Shown: piece after piece, positions 1 to 8,109 of the stretch | Layout of the letters: each line of letters starts with the position of its first letter | How positions within the stretch are numbered: the stretch's first letter is position 1 | Source of the DNA: DASQGA01 sp035535315 | GTDB taxonomy: Bacteria; Actinomycetota; Thermoleophilia; Gaiellales; Gaiellaceae | Reading direction: 5' to 3' | Assembly: GCA_035535315.1 (NCBI GenBank) | Contig: DATLQD010000026.1 | Coordinates: 1-19,386 of the forward strand | DNA length: 19,386 nucleotides | The notes under the pieces: model-generated | What the model saw: the letters and a program-made list of their open reading frames with translations, nothing else | Databases searched by the model: none | What the model was told of the DNA's origin: nothing | Made by a program: the position numbers and the translations under genes

Positions 1-573
1 GTCTCGCTCTTCGACACGATGGTCGACTGGCTCGGGTACTTCCCGCATCTCTGGTGGCACCGCGGGGAGGAGCCCGCTCGCACGGGACTCCGGCACCCGC
101 ATTTCTGCCCCTACGGCCCCTATCCGGCCCGGGACGGCGAGCTCTTCGGCTTCGCGGTGCTCTCGCACGAGCACTGGAGGGCGCTTTGCTTGGAAGTTCT
201 TGGCTTCCGCGAGCTCTTCGAGGACGAGCGCTATGCGACGAACGAGGGCAGGGTCGCGAACCGAGGCGACCTAGAGCCGACGCTCGAGCGTGCGTTCGCG
301 GCGCGGCCGGCCGGCGAGTGGATCGAGTTGCTCGAATCGGCGCGTATTCCGTGCGGGCGCGTGAACAGCGTCGCAGAGGTGATGGCGCACCCGCAGCTCA
401 CGCACAACGGACTCGTGGCGGAGGTCGGCTCGCCCGTTGGCAGCATTCCGACGATCGGGGTGCCGTTCCTGGTCGACGGTGTCCGGCCGGAGCCGGGAGA
501 CGTGCCGGCCCTCGGGGAGCACACCGAAGAAGTCCTCGCCGAGCTCGGTCTAGAGCTCAGGCCGCCCGGCTGA
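1..573 (+). CDS. Class III (CaiB/BaiF) CoA-transferase, C-terminal part, 5' end outside window
   Basis: The reading frame is open from the first base and ends in TGA at 571-573, giving about 190 residues of a protein that normally has about 380-400. The visible part matches the C-terminal region of family III CoA-transferases, which move CoA between carboxylic acids in the cytosol. Family marks are an opening stretch VSLFDTMVDWLGY, a YGPYPARDGELF segment, and a late AHPQLTHNGLVAEV segment followed by GVPF. The catalytic Asp of the family lies upstream, outside the window, so activity cannot be judged and the substrate is unknown. Its 3' end overlaps the convergent dioxygenase gene by 17 bp. 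Confidence 0.85.
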   Translation, partial: VSLFDTMVDWLGYFPHLWWHRGEEPARTGLRHPHFCPYGPYPARDGELFGFAVLSHEHWRALCLEVLGFRELFEDERYATNEGRVANRGDLEPTLERAFAARPAGEWIELLESARIPCGRVNSVAEVMAHPQLTHNGLVAEVGSPVGSIPTIGVPFLVDGVRPEPGDVPALGEHTEEVLAELGLELRPPG

Positions 574-1414
574 CCTCTGCGTCGAGCCAGGCGCTGCGCC
601 GTCCGTCCTTCGTCCAGACGATCGGGAAGTAGGACTCGTCCAGGCTCATGTCGTCGCGCCGGCGATAGCGCGAGTAGACCGGGTCTGCGTGCTCTGGATG
701 GAACTCGACCCCCGCCGGAAGCAGGTGCGAGATGACCGCCCGGCGGTGGATCGACGCCGTGTTCGGCCCCGAGCCGTGGAACGTCAAGTGATGGTGGAAG
801 GACGCCCCGCCGGCCTTGACCCCGATCGGGACGAGCTCAGCCGCCTCCCCTGCGGGGGCCGCGCGCTCGATGGGGGCGAGCCAGTCCGCCGGTGCGTGGA
901 ACTCCGACCGGTTCTCCTCGGATCGCGGCCAGTGATGAGAGCCGCGCGCGTAGGTGATCGTTCCCGCCTCGGCCGATGTGTCGTCGAGCGCGATCCAGCA
1001 GGTGATCATCTCGGGTGGGACGAGGTAGTCGAGATACGCCCCGTCCTGGTGCATACCGAGCGACTTGGTCTTCGGCGGCTTCCAGATGCAGTTGTCCTGC
1101 AGGATCCGCACGCCGTCCCAGCGCATGAGCTCGGCGGCGAGCCGCCCAGTCCGCTCGGCCAGCACCTGACGCGCGATCTCGGGATCCGCCTTCCAGCCGT
1201 TGCAGATCTGACGCGTGCGGTCCTCCGGATCCCGGCCTGCGACCCAGTTGACCTCGTCTGGCCGGATCCCGGTCGCGTAGTCGCCCGCGAACAGCCGGTC
1301 GAAGCGCTCGCGCATGAGCTCGACCGCCGCGTCGTCGATGAATCCCTCTTCGACGATCAGGAAGCCGTCGCGGTCGAATGCGGCGAGGTGGTCGTCTGTC
1401 CAGCCGTCGATCAT
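557..1414 (-). CDS. Phytanoyl-CoA dioxygenase (PhyH) family protein, Fe(II)/2-oxoglutarate dependent
   Basis: This 285-residue protein has the PhyH layout. An N-terminal segment resembling DRDGFLIVEEGFID is followed by the iron-binding HxD motif in LGMHQDGAYLDY. CWIALDDTSAEAGTI and ARGSHHW come next, and the distal His and the 2-oxoglutarate-binding Arg fall in FHHHLTFHGSG...HRRAV. Such enzymes hydroxylate small acyl or natural-product substrates, and the substrate here is unknown. I chose the ATG at 1412-1414 because it overlaps the TGA of the upstream aldo/keto reductase gene as ATGA. The frame is open 54 codons further upstream, but that part is Arg-rich out-of-frame sequence of the neighbour. 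The two genes are probably co-transcribed. The gene converges on and overlaps the CoA-transferase gene. Confidence 0.87.
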   Translation of the reverse strand: MIDGWTDDHLAAFDRDGFLIVEEGFIDDAAVELMRERFDRLFAGDYATGIRPDEVNWVAGRDPEDRTRQICNGWKADPEIARQVLAERTGRLAAELMRWDGVRILQDNCIWKPPKTKSLGMHQDGAYLDYLVPPEMITCWIALDDTSAEAGTITYARGSHHWPRSEENRSEFHAPADWLAPIERAAPAGEAAELVPIGVKAGGASFHHHLTFHGSGPNTASIHRRAVISHLLPAGVEFHPEHADPVYSRYRRRDDMSLDESYFPIVWTKDGRRSAWLDAEVSRAA

Positions 1415-2208
1415 CGGGCCGCCAATTCTTGCACCAGCTCTCGCTCTGCGGGCCCGAACCAGGGCGGGGCGCCGGCGACCGCGTTCTCGCGCGCGTGGTC
1501 GGGATTCGACGTGGCGGGGATGAGGATGTGGATGCGTTGATCGGAGAGCGCCCATTTGAGGAGCGCCTGCGCCCACGTCTCGACTCCGAGCGGCTCGAGC
1601 TCCTTCGGATCGGGGCCGGGCATCAAGGCTCCCGGGCCGCCCAGCGGCCGCATCGCGATCACACCGAGATCGAGCTCGGCGGCGAGAGGCAGGATCCGTT
1701 CCTCCGCTTCGCGCTCAACAGGGTTGTAGGCCACCTGGATCGCGTCGATCCGGCCGGTTCGCATCACCCGCTCGAGCTCGCCGAATGCCGAGGACTGGTA
1801 GTGCGTCGCTCCGAGCAGCCGAACGTGGCCCGCCTCCCGCTCGCTTTCGAGCCAATCCAGGCGCTCCTCCCAGGCGACCAGGTTGTGCACCTGCTCGAGG
1901 TCGACCCAGCCGGCGAACCAGTCGAGCTGCGCCTCAAGCTGGCGGGTGGCCTCGGAGGCCGAGTGCGTCCAGATCTTGGTGGCGACGAAGGCTTCGTGCC
2001 GCCGCTGGCCGAGCGCTCGGGCGAGGACGGCTTCCGCCCGGCCGTACATGGGCGAGGAATCGACGACTCGAATTCCGGCCGAAAGCGCCGCGTCCACGAC
2101 GTGCGCTGCCCGCGCTTCCTGCTCCGGGGCAAGGTCGAAGGTCAGCCACGTTCCGAGGCCGATCACCGGCAACTCGAGCCCGGAGCGTCCAAAGCGTCTT
2201 TTCTCCAT
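1411..2208 (-). CDS. Aldo/keto reductase family oxidoreductase
   Basis: The protein has 265 residues from the preferred ATG at 2206-2208. It begins MEKRRFGRSGLELPVIGLGTW, the usual start of this family of NAD(P)H-dependent carbonyl reductases. The catalytic tetrad is visible: Asp in VVDSSPMYGRAE, Tyr in the same motif, Lys in ATKIW, and His in EQVHNLV. Later segments (GATHYQSS, IQVAYNPVEREAEERILP, GVIAMRPLGG, LLKWALSD, ILIPATSNPDHARENA) fit the TIM-barrel fold and the cofactor-binding C-terminus. Another in-frame ATG at 2233-2235 would add nine residues and overlap the divergent hpnCD start. I prefer the inner start on family similarity. It is translationally coupled to the dioxygenase gene (ATGA). 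Substrate unknown. Confidence 0.88.
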   Translation of the reverse strand: MEKRRFGRSGLELPVIGLGTWLTFDLAPEQEARAAHVVDAALSAGIRVVDSSPMYGRAEAVLARALGQRRHEAFVATKIWTHSASEATRQLEAQLDWFAGWVDLEQVHNLVAWEERLDWLESEREAGHVRLLGATHYQSSAFGELERVMRTGRIDAIQVAYNPVEREAEERILPLAAELDLGVIAMRPLGGPGALMPGPDPKELEPLGVETWAQALLKWALSDQRIHILIPATSNPDHARENAVAGAPPWFGPAERELVQELAAR

Positions 2209-2222
2209 CCCTGGCTGGATGC

Positions 2223-2228
2223 TAGTTT
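2223..2228 (+). promoter_or_regulatory. Possible -10 element (TAGTTT) of the hopanoid operon
   Basis: TAGTTT fits the actinobacterial TAnnnT -10 pattern and ends five bases before the hpnCD ATG. This would put transcription start at or next to the ATG, giving a leaderless message. No good Shine-Dalgarno precedes that ATG, which agrees. I see no convincing -35 hexamer, and the site would lie inside or at the edge of the divergent reductase gene. Confidence 0.3.
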
Positions 2229-2233
2229 GCGGC

Positions 2234-3907
2234 ATGCCGAAGAGGGTCTCCCTCGCCGCGCCCGAGCTTGCGGCGGCCCGGATCGATGCGCGTGCGCGCG
2301 GCGAGAACTTTCCCGTCGCGTCATTCCTCGCCCCGGCGTGGGCGAGGCCGCACCTCCGGGCGATCTACGGGTTCGCGCGGCTCGTCGACACGCTCGGCGA
2401 CGAGGCCCCAGGCGACCGGCTGGCGCTCCTCGACGAGCTCGAGCGTGAGCTCGACGGTCCGCCCAAGGCAGAGGTGATGCAGCGCCTGCATGCGACCATC
2501 GAGGCCCGATCGCTGCCGCTCGACCCGTTCCGGCGGCTGATCGAGGCGAACCGGATCGACCAGCGCAAGGCGCGTTACGAGACGTGGGACGAGGTTCGGG
2601 AGTACTGCACTTACTCGGCCGATCCAGTGGGGCGGCTTGTGCTCGGCGTCTACGGGCGCCTGGACGAGCCGGTGCTCGTGGAGATGAGCGACGCGGTCTG
2701 CACCGGCCTCCAGCTCGTGAACTTCCTCCAGGACCCGCCGCGCGACCTGGAGCTCGGCCGTGTCTACTTGCCGCAGGAGGATCTCAGGCGCTTCTCGGTC
2801 GCCGAGGACGAGCTGACCGGCCCGGGCTCGGAGCGCTTCCGGTCCCTGGCTCGGTTCGAGTCGGAGCGCGCCCGCTCGCTCCTCAGCCGGGGCTTTCCGC
2901 TCGCACGCGCGCTGGGCGGACGGGCTGGGCGCTCGGTGGCGCTTTTTGCGCGCGGCGGTCTCGCGGCCCTCGAGGCACTCGAGCGGGCCGAGTACGACGT
3001 TTTCACCAGGCGACCGTCTCCCTCGGCGTTCACGCTCGGGCGACTGGCGCTCGAGGAGCTGTCCCGCCCGTCGGAGACGGCGAGCGCGTATTCGCAAGCG
3101 CTCCGGATCACTCGGCGGGAGGCCCGAAGCTTTGCGTGGGGGATCAGGGTCTTGCCGCCGTCGAAGCGTCGTGCCGTCGCCGCCCTCTATGCCTTCGCGA
3201 GGCGAGTCGACGACATCGCCGACGACGGGAGCCTGGCTGGCGAGGAGAGGCGTCGCCGGCTCGAGTCCTGCCGTGCGGCCGTCGAGGGGCTTCCGGAGAG
3301 CCGTGACAGCGACCTCGTCCTGGTCGCGCTCGCGGACGCCGTGGCTCGCTACGGGATTCCCCGACAGGCTCTCCTCGATCTGGTCGACGGCGGTCTCATG
3401 GACGTCGACCGGACGCGCTATGAAAGCTGGGAGGAGCTCCGCGAGTACTGCCGCCGGGTGGCCGGGGCCGTCGGCATCGCGTGCGCCGCCGTCTACGGGC
3501 CGAGCGAACCGGATGAGGCGATGCGCTATGCCGAGACTCTCGGTCTCGCGCTCCAGCAGATCAACATCATCCGGGACGTAGGCGAGGATTGGCGGCTCGG
3601 CCGGGTCTACCTCCCGCGGGACGAACTCGAGCACTTCGGCGTCACCGAGGCCGACATCGAGGCTGGACGGACAGGCCCTGAATGGCGCGCGCTCATGGAG
3701 CATCAGGCCGCGCGGGCCGAGCAGCTCCTCGCAGAAGGGCTGCAGATCTTGGCCTACCTCGATTTGCGCAGTGCTCTCGGTGTTCGCTCCTTCTCCGGCA
3801 CGTACCGCGCGCTCCTCGAGCAGATGCGCGCTTCCGGGTTTGAGGTGTTCGACGTACCCCCCAGACTTTCCGCGGCTGAGAAGGTGCGGGCGGTCGTCTC
3901 GCGGTGA
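2234..3907 (+). CDS. hpnCD: HpnC-HpnD fusion: hydroxysqualene synthase joined to presqualene diphosphate synthase
   Basis: One uninterrupted frame of 557 residues holds two complete squalene/phytoene-synthase domains. Residues 1-275 look like HpnC (RGENFPVASFLAPAWARPH; Asp-rich motifs DTLGD at 52-56 and DPPRD at 167-171, followed by GRVYLP). Residues 285-557 look like HpnD (ARSFAWGIRVLPPSKRR; DDIAD at 326-330 and DVGED at 448-452, again followed by GRVYLP). By family knowledge HpnD joins two farnesyl diphosphates to presqualene diphosphate, and HpnC converts this to hydroxysqualene. The two are normally separate proteins of about 280 residues each. I found no ATG, GTG or stop in frame in the linker (about 262-290), so a true fusion is the simplest reading. 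The start is ATG 2234-2236. The stop overlaps hpnE as GTGA. The first motif reads DTLGD rather than the DDLGD/DDIAD type, but keeps both outer Asp residues. Confidence 0.9.
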   Translation: MPKRVSLAAPELAAARIDARARGENFPVASFLAPAWARPHLRAIYGFARLVDTLGDEAPGDRLALLDELERELDGPPKAEVMQRLHATIEARSLPLDPFRRLIEANRIDQRKARYETWDEVREYCTYSADPVGRLVLGVYGRLDEPVLVEMSDAVCTGLQLVNFLQDPPRDLELGRVYLPQEDLRRFSVAEDELTGPGSERFRSLARFESERARSLLSRGFPLARALGGRAGRSVALFARGGLAALEALERAEYDVFTRRPSPSAFTLGRLALEELSRPSETASAYSQALRITRREARSFAWGIRVLPPSKRRAVAALYAFARRVDDIADDGSLAGEERRRRLESCRAAVEGLPESRDSDLVLVALADAVARYGIPRQALLDLVDGGLMDVDRTRYESWEELREYCRRVAGAVGIACAAVYGPSEPDEAMRYAETLGLALQQINIIRDVGEDWRLGRVYLPRDELEHFGVTEADIEAGRTGPEWRALMEHQAARAEQLLAEGLQILAYLDLRSALGVRSFSGTYRALLEQMRASGFEVFDVPPRLSAAEKVRAVVSR

Positions 3908-5178
3908 GAGTCGTGGTCGTCGGGGGCGGCCTTGCCGGGCTCACCGCTGCGCTCGATCTCGTCGACGCGGGAGAGGCAGTGACGGTGCTCGAGGCCCGCC
4001 CGACCCTCGGAGGCGCGGTTCAAACCCTTCCGGAGCGGGAGGGAGACCCTCCGCCGGCGCCGGATAACGGCCAGCACATCTCACTGGGGTGCTGCTCCGC
4101 CTACCTCGCGTTCCTCGACCGGGTGGGCTCGGCGGCAGGCGTCAGCAGGGAGCCGCTCGAGCTGACGGTCATCGACGAGCGGGGTGTGCAATCGGCGATC
4201 CGCCCGGGTGCCCTGGGCCTGCTCCGGTACCGGCACCTGAGCCTGCGAGACCGATTGGCCGTGGCGCGAGTCTCGCGGCGCCTCGCGAAGCTCGACCCGG
4301 ACGATCACGACGGTGAGGCCTTCGGCTCGCTCCTACGCCGCCTCGGCCAGTCGCAGACGGCCATCGACCGCTTCTGGGACGTCTTCATTCGTCCCGCCCT
4401 GAACATCGAAAGCGAGGAGGCAAGCGCCGGGCTCGCTCTCTTCACCGTGCAGACGGCGCTCTTCGGCGGGCGAGGCGCCAGCGACCTCGTGCTTCCGGTC
4501 GAGCCGCTCGGTGCGATCCACGGAGCCGCGGCAGGGCGGGCCCTGGCAGAGGCGGGGGCGGAGGTGCGGACCCGCGCGCGCGTCACGGGCCTCGAGCCGG
4601 CCGCCGCGGTGCTCTCCGACGGAGAGCGCGTCGCAGGCGACGCCTTCGTCGTTGCGCTTCCGCCGGAGGAGTCCGCGGTACTTCTCAACGAGCCGGCGTC
4701 GGGACTCGAGGACTCGCCGATCGTGAGCGTCCATCTTCTCTTCGACCGTCCGCTGCTCGCCCCCCGGCTCGCCGCACTTGTCGGGAGCCCGGCGCACTGG
4801 GTGTTCGACCGCGGGCGGCTGACCGGGAACGAGCCTGAGCGCGGCCAGTATCTGACCGTCGTCGCGAGCGGCGTGCCCGAGCTCGTGGCCGTTCGTGGCC
4901 GGGAGCTCGTCGACCTCATGGCGAAGGAGCTGACCGACCGCCTCGGGCCCGCCGAGCTTCTCTGGTCCCGCGTGAGCCGAGAGCCCGCTGCGACGTTCGC
5001 GGGCAAACCCGGAACAGCACGGCTGAGGGCGGGTCCGGGCACCGGTCGGCCGAACGTCGTTCGTGCAGGAGCGTGGACGAACACGGGCTGGCCGGCCACC
5101 ATGGAAGGGGCGATCAGAAGCGGTCACACGGCATCGGACTTAACACAATCCGTCGGGCGTGAGATGGTGAGCATGTGA
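3904..5178 (+). CDS. hpnE: Hydroxysqualene dehydroxylase HpnE (squalene-associated FAD-dependent oxidoreductase)
   Basis: The protein has 424 residues and starts at GTG 3904-3906, overlapping the hpnCD stop (GTGA). The N-terminus MRVVVVGGGLAGLTAAL is a GxGxxG FAD-binding fold, with Glu30 in VLEARPTLGGAV as the expected ribose-binding acid. DNGQHISLGCCSAYLAFLDR at about 54-73 is typical of HpnE. The C-terminus (NVVRAGAWTNTGWPATMEGA) is the usual final FAD-contact region of amine-oxidase/phytoene-desaturase-like enzymes. By family knowledge HpnE reduces hydroxysqualene to squalene, completing the HpnC/D/E route that replaces a classical squalene synthase. It lies directly after the fused hpnCD gene, so the three activities come from two coupled genes. 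Confidence 0.92.
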   Translation: MRVVVVGGGLAGLTAALDLVDAGEAVTVLEARPTLGGAVQTLPEREGDPPPAPDNGQHISLGCCSAYLAFLDRVGSAAGVSREPLELTVIDERGVQSAIRPGALGLLRYRHLSLRDRLAVARVSRRLAKLDPDDHDGEAFGSLLRRLGQSQTAIDRFWDVFIRPALNIESEEASAGLALFTVQTALFGGRGASDLVLPVEPLGAIHGAAAGRALAEAGAEVRTRARVTGLEPAAAVLSDGERVAGDAFVVALPPEESAVLLNEPASGLEDSPIVSVHLLFDRPLLAPRLAALVGSPAHWVFDRGRLTGNEPERGQYLTVVASGVPELVAVRGRELVDLMAKELTDRLGPAELLWSRVSREPAATFAGKPGTARLRAGPGTGRPNVVRAGAWTNTGWPATMEGAIRSGHTASDLTQSVGREMVSM

Positions 5179-5344
5179 GCCGCGCCGCGCCGAGCCACAC
5201 CACCTCGTTTCCCCCGGGGGAACCCCCCATGCAACTCCCCCGCGATCAGCCTATCGCGCAAATCCGCGCGTGTGTCCCACATCTTCGTTCCGGGATTGCG
5301 CCACCCCGAAGGGGCGGTCTAGCTGCGCTTCGAGGGGAGGCTCC
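5179..5344. promoter_or_regulatory. hpnE-shc intergenic region with three inverted repeats
   Basis: This is the only non-overlapping junction in the hopanoid operon. It contains a perfect 14-bp palindrome TTCCCCCGGGGGAA (5209-5222), a CGCGAT-6-ATCGCG inverted repeat (5241-5258), and a CCACCCC-GAA-GGGGCGG hairpin with one A/C mismatch (5301-5317), the last about 15 bp before the shc ribosome binding site. None is followed by a T-run, so a classical intrinsic terminator is unlikely. An operator, mRNA-processing site or attenuator is possible. I see no clear promoter hexamers. Confidence 0.4.
5332..5340 (+). promoter_or_regulatory. Shine-Dalgarno sequence that fixes the shc start
   Basis: GAGGGGAGG lies four bases before GTG 5345-5347. 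The frame is open further upstream (from 5270), but that stretch has no family similarity. This site supports the GTG as the real start. Confidence 0.65.
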
Positions 5345-7210
5345 GTGAGCGTCGTCGAAGCCGGGCCGGTTACCCGGAGCGTCGAAGAGTGTCTCGAGGC
5401 GGCCCTCGAGCGGCTCTTCGAGCTGCAAGAGCCCGGCGGGTGGTGGTGCGGGGAGCTCGAGTCGAACGTGACGATGACTGCGCAGCATCTCTTCCTTTTG
5501 GAGTTCCTCGGACTTCGCGATGAGGACACGACACGACGGTGCGTCAACGAGCTTCTCGCCCGCCAACGCGAGGACGGCACCTGGGCGATCTACTGGGATG
5601 GGGAGCCTGACCTGGCAGCCACTGTCGAGGCGTATGCCGCCTTGCGCATGGTGGGCTTGAGCGCAGACGATGCGCGGCTCACGGAAGCGCGGCGCTTCAT
5701 TGAGGATCGCGGAGGGATCGGTGCGGCGCGGGTCTTTACGCGCATCTGGCTCGCGCTCTTCGGGCTCTGGCCCTGGGAGGAGATCCAGCTGCTACCTCCC
5801 GAGCTGGTGCTGCTTCGCTCCTGGATGCCTGTCTCCGTCTACCACTTCTCGTGCTGGGCGCGGCAGACCGTCGTTCCGCTCACCGTGGTCATGCATTACC
5901 GGCCCGTTCGAGCTCTGTCGCCGGACCGCGCCTGCCACGAGATCGATCTGGGAGTCGTCCCGCGGAAGAACACGCTCGGCAAGGTCAGCGATCGGCTGCT
6001 CGCGGCATATGCCGGACAGCCGTTTCAGCCGGGCCGCGAGCGCGCCCTCGCGGTGGCGGAGCGGTGGATCATCGAGCGTCAGGAGCTCGACGGCTCGTGG
6101 GGCGGCATTCAACCCCCGTGGGTGTGGTCGCTCATCGCGCTTGCCTGCCGCGGGCATGGACACGACTCTCCTTACCTCAGCCGTGGGCTCGCGGGCTGGA
6201 AGCGCTTCCTGGTGGACGACGGCTTCCGACTTCGGCCCGAAGCCTGCCAGTCACCGGTCTGGGATACCGCCCTCGCGCTCCTCGGCGCCGAAGCGGCGGG
6301 AGCTTCGGTCGAGCACCAGGGCGTTCGGCAGGGAGTCGAATGGGTGCTCCAGGAGGAGATCCGGGAGCGGGGGGACTGGTCCGTCCGGTTGCCAGGGGCG
6401 GAGCCGGCGGGCTGGGCCTTCGAGTACGACAACGACCTCTACCCGGACGTCGACGACGTGGCGGTGCTAGGTCTTGCGCTCCATGAGCTCGGGATGGGCG
6501 GTGGCGCTCTCGACCGGGCCTGCCGCTGGCTTGCAGCGATGCAGTCATCCGACGACGGGTGGGCCGCCTTCGACGTCGACAACACGGCGTACTGGCTGTA
6601 CCGGATCCCCTTCTGTGACTTCGGCGCAGTGATCGATCCGCCGAGTGTGGACGTCACCGCCCATGTAGTGGAGCTCCTGGCACGGAGGCCGGGCTACGAG
6701 GACGCGGTACGCCGGGGTGTGGGGTACCTGCTCGCGAAGCAAGAGCGCGACGGCTCGTGGTTCGGACGCTGGGGGGTCAACTACGTATACGGGACCGGCG
6801 CGGCGCTGCCCGCCCTGGCGGCCGCCGGTGTTCCGCGCATGCACCCTGCGATCCGCCGTGCCGTTGCCTGGCTTGTCTCGGTTCAGAACGAGGACGGTGG
6901 CTTCGGAGAGGATTGCCGCTCATACGAGGCCGGGGAGGCCGGGCTTCCGTGGCACGGGCACGGCGTGTCGACGCCCTCTCAGACGGCGTGGGCGCTGATC
7001 GGCCTGGTCGCTGCGGGCGAGGAGCACTCCGACTCGGCCGCCGGAGCCGCTCGGTGGCTCGTGGAGCAGCAAGGTGACGACGGCGACTGGGACGAGGAGT
7101 ACTTCACGGGCACAGGATTTCCACGCGACTTCTTGATTCGGTATCACCTCTACCGCATCGTCTGGCCGGTGTTGGCGTTGGGGCGCCTGCGCCGCGCTCG
7201 CGTGGGATGA
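5345..7210 (+). CDS. shc: Squalene-hopene cyclase (HpnF/Shc)
   Basis: The protein has 621 residues, normal or slightly short for the family, which cyclises squalene to hopene/hopanol at the membrane surface. Many QW repeats are visible: QEPGGWW (28-34), QREDGTW (74-80), QELDGSW (246-252), QSSDDGW (400-406), QERDGSW (466-472), QNEDGGF (514-520) and QQGDDGDW (575-582). The catalytic acid motif is DVDDV at 368-372. The protonating Asp residues are kept, but the following Thr of the usual DxDDT is Val. The N-terminal helix region GGWWCGELESNVTMTAQ and the C-terminal GTGFPRDFLIRYHLYR are typical. The start is GTG with a strong Shine-Dalgarno. The stop overlaps hpnA as ATGA. It follows hpnE after a 166-bp structured gap. 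Confidence 0.95.
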   Translation: MSVVEAGPVTRSVEECLEAALERLFELQEPGGWWCGELESNVTMTAQHLFLLEFLGLRDEDTTRRCVNELLARQREDGTWAIYWDGEPDLAATVEAYAALRMVGLSADDARLTEARRFIEDRGGIGAARVFTRIWLALFGLWPWEEIQLLPPELVLLRSWMPVSVYHFSCWARQTVVPLTVVMHYRPVRALSPDRACHEIDLGVVPRKNTLGKVSDRLLAAYAGQPFQPGRERALAVAERWIIERQELDGSWGGIQPPWVWSLIALACRGHGHDSPYLSRGLAGWKRFLVDDGFRLRPEACQSPVWDTALALLGAEAAGASVEHQGVRQGVEWVLQEEIRERGDWSVRLPGAEPAGWAFEYDNDLYPDVDDVAVLGLALHELGMGGGALDRACRWLAAMQSSDDGWAAFDVDNTAYWLYRIPFCDFGAVIDPPSVDVTAHVVELLARRPGYEDAVRRGVGYLLAKQERDGSWFGRWGVNYVYGTGAALPALAAAGVPRMHPAIRRAVAWLVSVQNEDGGFGEDCRSYEAGEAGLPWHGHGVSTPSQTAWALIGLVAAGEEHSDSAAGAARWLVEQQGDDGDWDEEYFTGTGFPRDFLIRYHLYRIVWPVLALGRLRRARVG

Positions 7211-8109
7211 GGGCATACGTGACGGGCGCGACAGGGTTCGTCGGAGGACACGTGGCGGCGGAGCTGCGCTCCGAGGGAGCCGAGGTCAGGGACGAGCGTG
7301 TGGACTTGCTCGACCGGGGAGGCCTGGAGCGGGTCATGGACGGCTGCGATGTCGTCATCCACAGCGCTGCGCTCTACAGCTACGACGCGCCCGAGCGCGA
7401 CTTCCAGCGGGTCAACGTCGAAGGGACCGCCAACGTCATCGAGGCCTGTCTGAGCAAGGGAGTTCGCCGACTCCTACACACAAGCACTGCGGGAACCTGC
7501 GGGCCCGTGCCCGGCCGCGAGGCCACCGAGGCCGACAGCCCTCCGGGCTGGGAGCTCGACATCCCCTACAAGCGGACGAAGCTCGCCGCCGAGCGGCTGG
7601 TGATGGACGCAGCGGGACACGCCCTCGAGGCGGTCGTCGTGAACCCCACAACTCCGATCGGTGCCGGTGACAGAAAGCCGACACCGACCGGCCGCATGAT
7701 TGCCGGTGTCGCGCGCGGACGGATCCGCGCCTACGTCGCTACTACAGGGCTGAACGTCGTCGACGTGCGCGACGTGGCCCGGGGCCACGCGCTCGCGCTC
7801 GAGCGGGGCAAGTCCGGCGAGCGTTATCTGCTCGGCGGCGCGAATCTTCCGCTCGACGAGCTCTTCGGCGCGATCGCGGACCTCGCAGGCCGTCCCAGCC
7901 CCCGGCTTCGAATCCCGTACCTCATAGCTCGGGCCGCGGCGGCGGTGGGCCTCGCGAACAAGGACGAGGTCAGGCTCGCGCGGCTGCCCATGTATTTCTC
8001 CTCCAAGAAGGCTCAAGATAGGCTTGGTTATGCACCCGGACCGGTAGCGTCTGCACTGGCTGACGCAGTCGAGGAGGCGCTGAGTCCGAACCGGAAGGGA
8101 GAGGCATGA
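7207..8109 (+). CDS. hpnA: Hopanoid-associated sugar epimerase HpnA (NAD-dependent epimerase/dehydratase)
   Basis: The protein has 300 residues, a little shorter than typical HpnA (about 330). The N-terminus MRAYVTGATGFVGGHVA is the TGxxGxxG NAD(P)-binding motif of extended short-chain dehydrogenases. HTSTAGTCG (91-99) provides the catalytic Ser/Thr, and YKRTK (Tyr121, Lys125) is the YxxxK pair. VVNPTTPIGAGDRKPTPTGRMI and FVHVDD-like NVVDVRDVARGH are segments seen in the HpnA group. Its precise role in hopanoid side-chain formation is unsettled. The assignment rests on the family and on its place between shc and hpnH. Both ends overlap neighbours by ATGA, so translation is probably coupled. 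Confidence 0.9.
   Translation: MRAYVTGATGFVGGHVAAELRSEGAEVRDERVDLLDRGGLERVMDGCDVVIHSAALYSYDAPERDFQRVNVEGTANVIEACLSKGVRRLLHTSTAGTCGPVPGREATEADSPPGWELDIPYKRTKLAAERLVMDAAGHALEAVVVNPTTPIGAGDRKPTPTGRMIAGVARGRIRAYVATTGLNVVDVRDVARGHALALERGKSGERYLLGGANLPLDELFGAIADLAGRPSPRLRIPYLIARAAAAVGLANKDEVRLARLPMYFSSKKAQDRLGYAPGPVASALADAVEEALSPNRKGEA

Noticed and set aside
2321..3703. 460-codon open frame on the minus strand opposite hpnCD
   Set aside because: It is antisense to a clear two-domain synthase gene. Its product is Arg/Glu-rich without motifs. Long antisense frames are expected from the G/C third-position bias.
5209..5222. TTCCCCCGGGGGAA as a terminator of hpnE
   Set aside because: A palindrome without a loop and without a T-run is a poor intrinsic terminator, so I kept it as an inverted repeat of unknown role.
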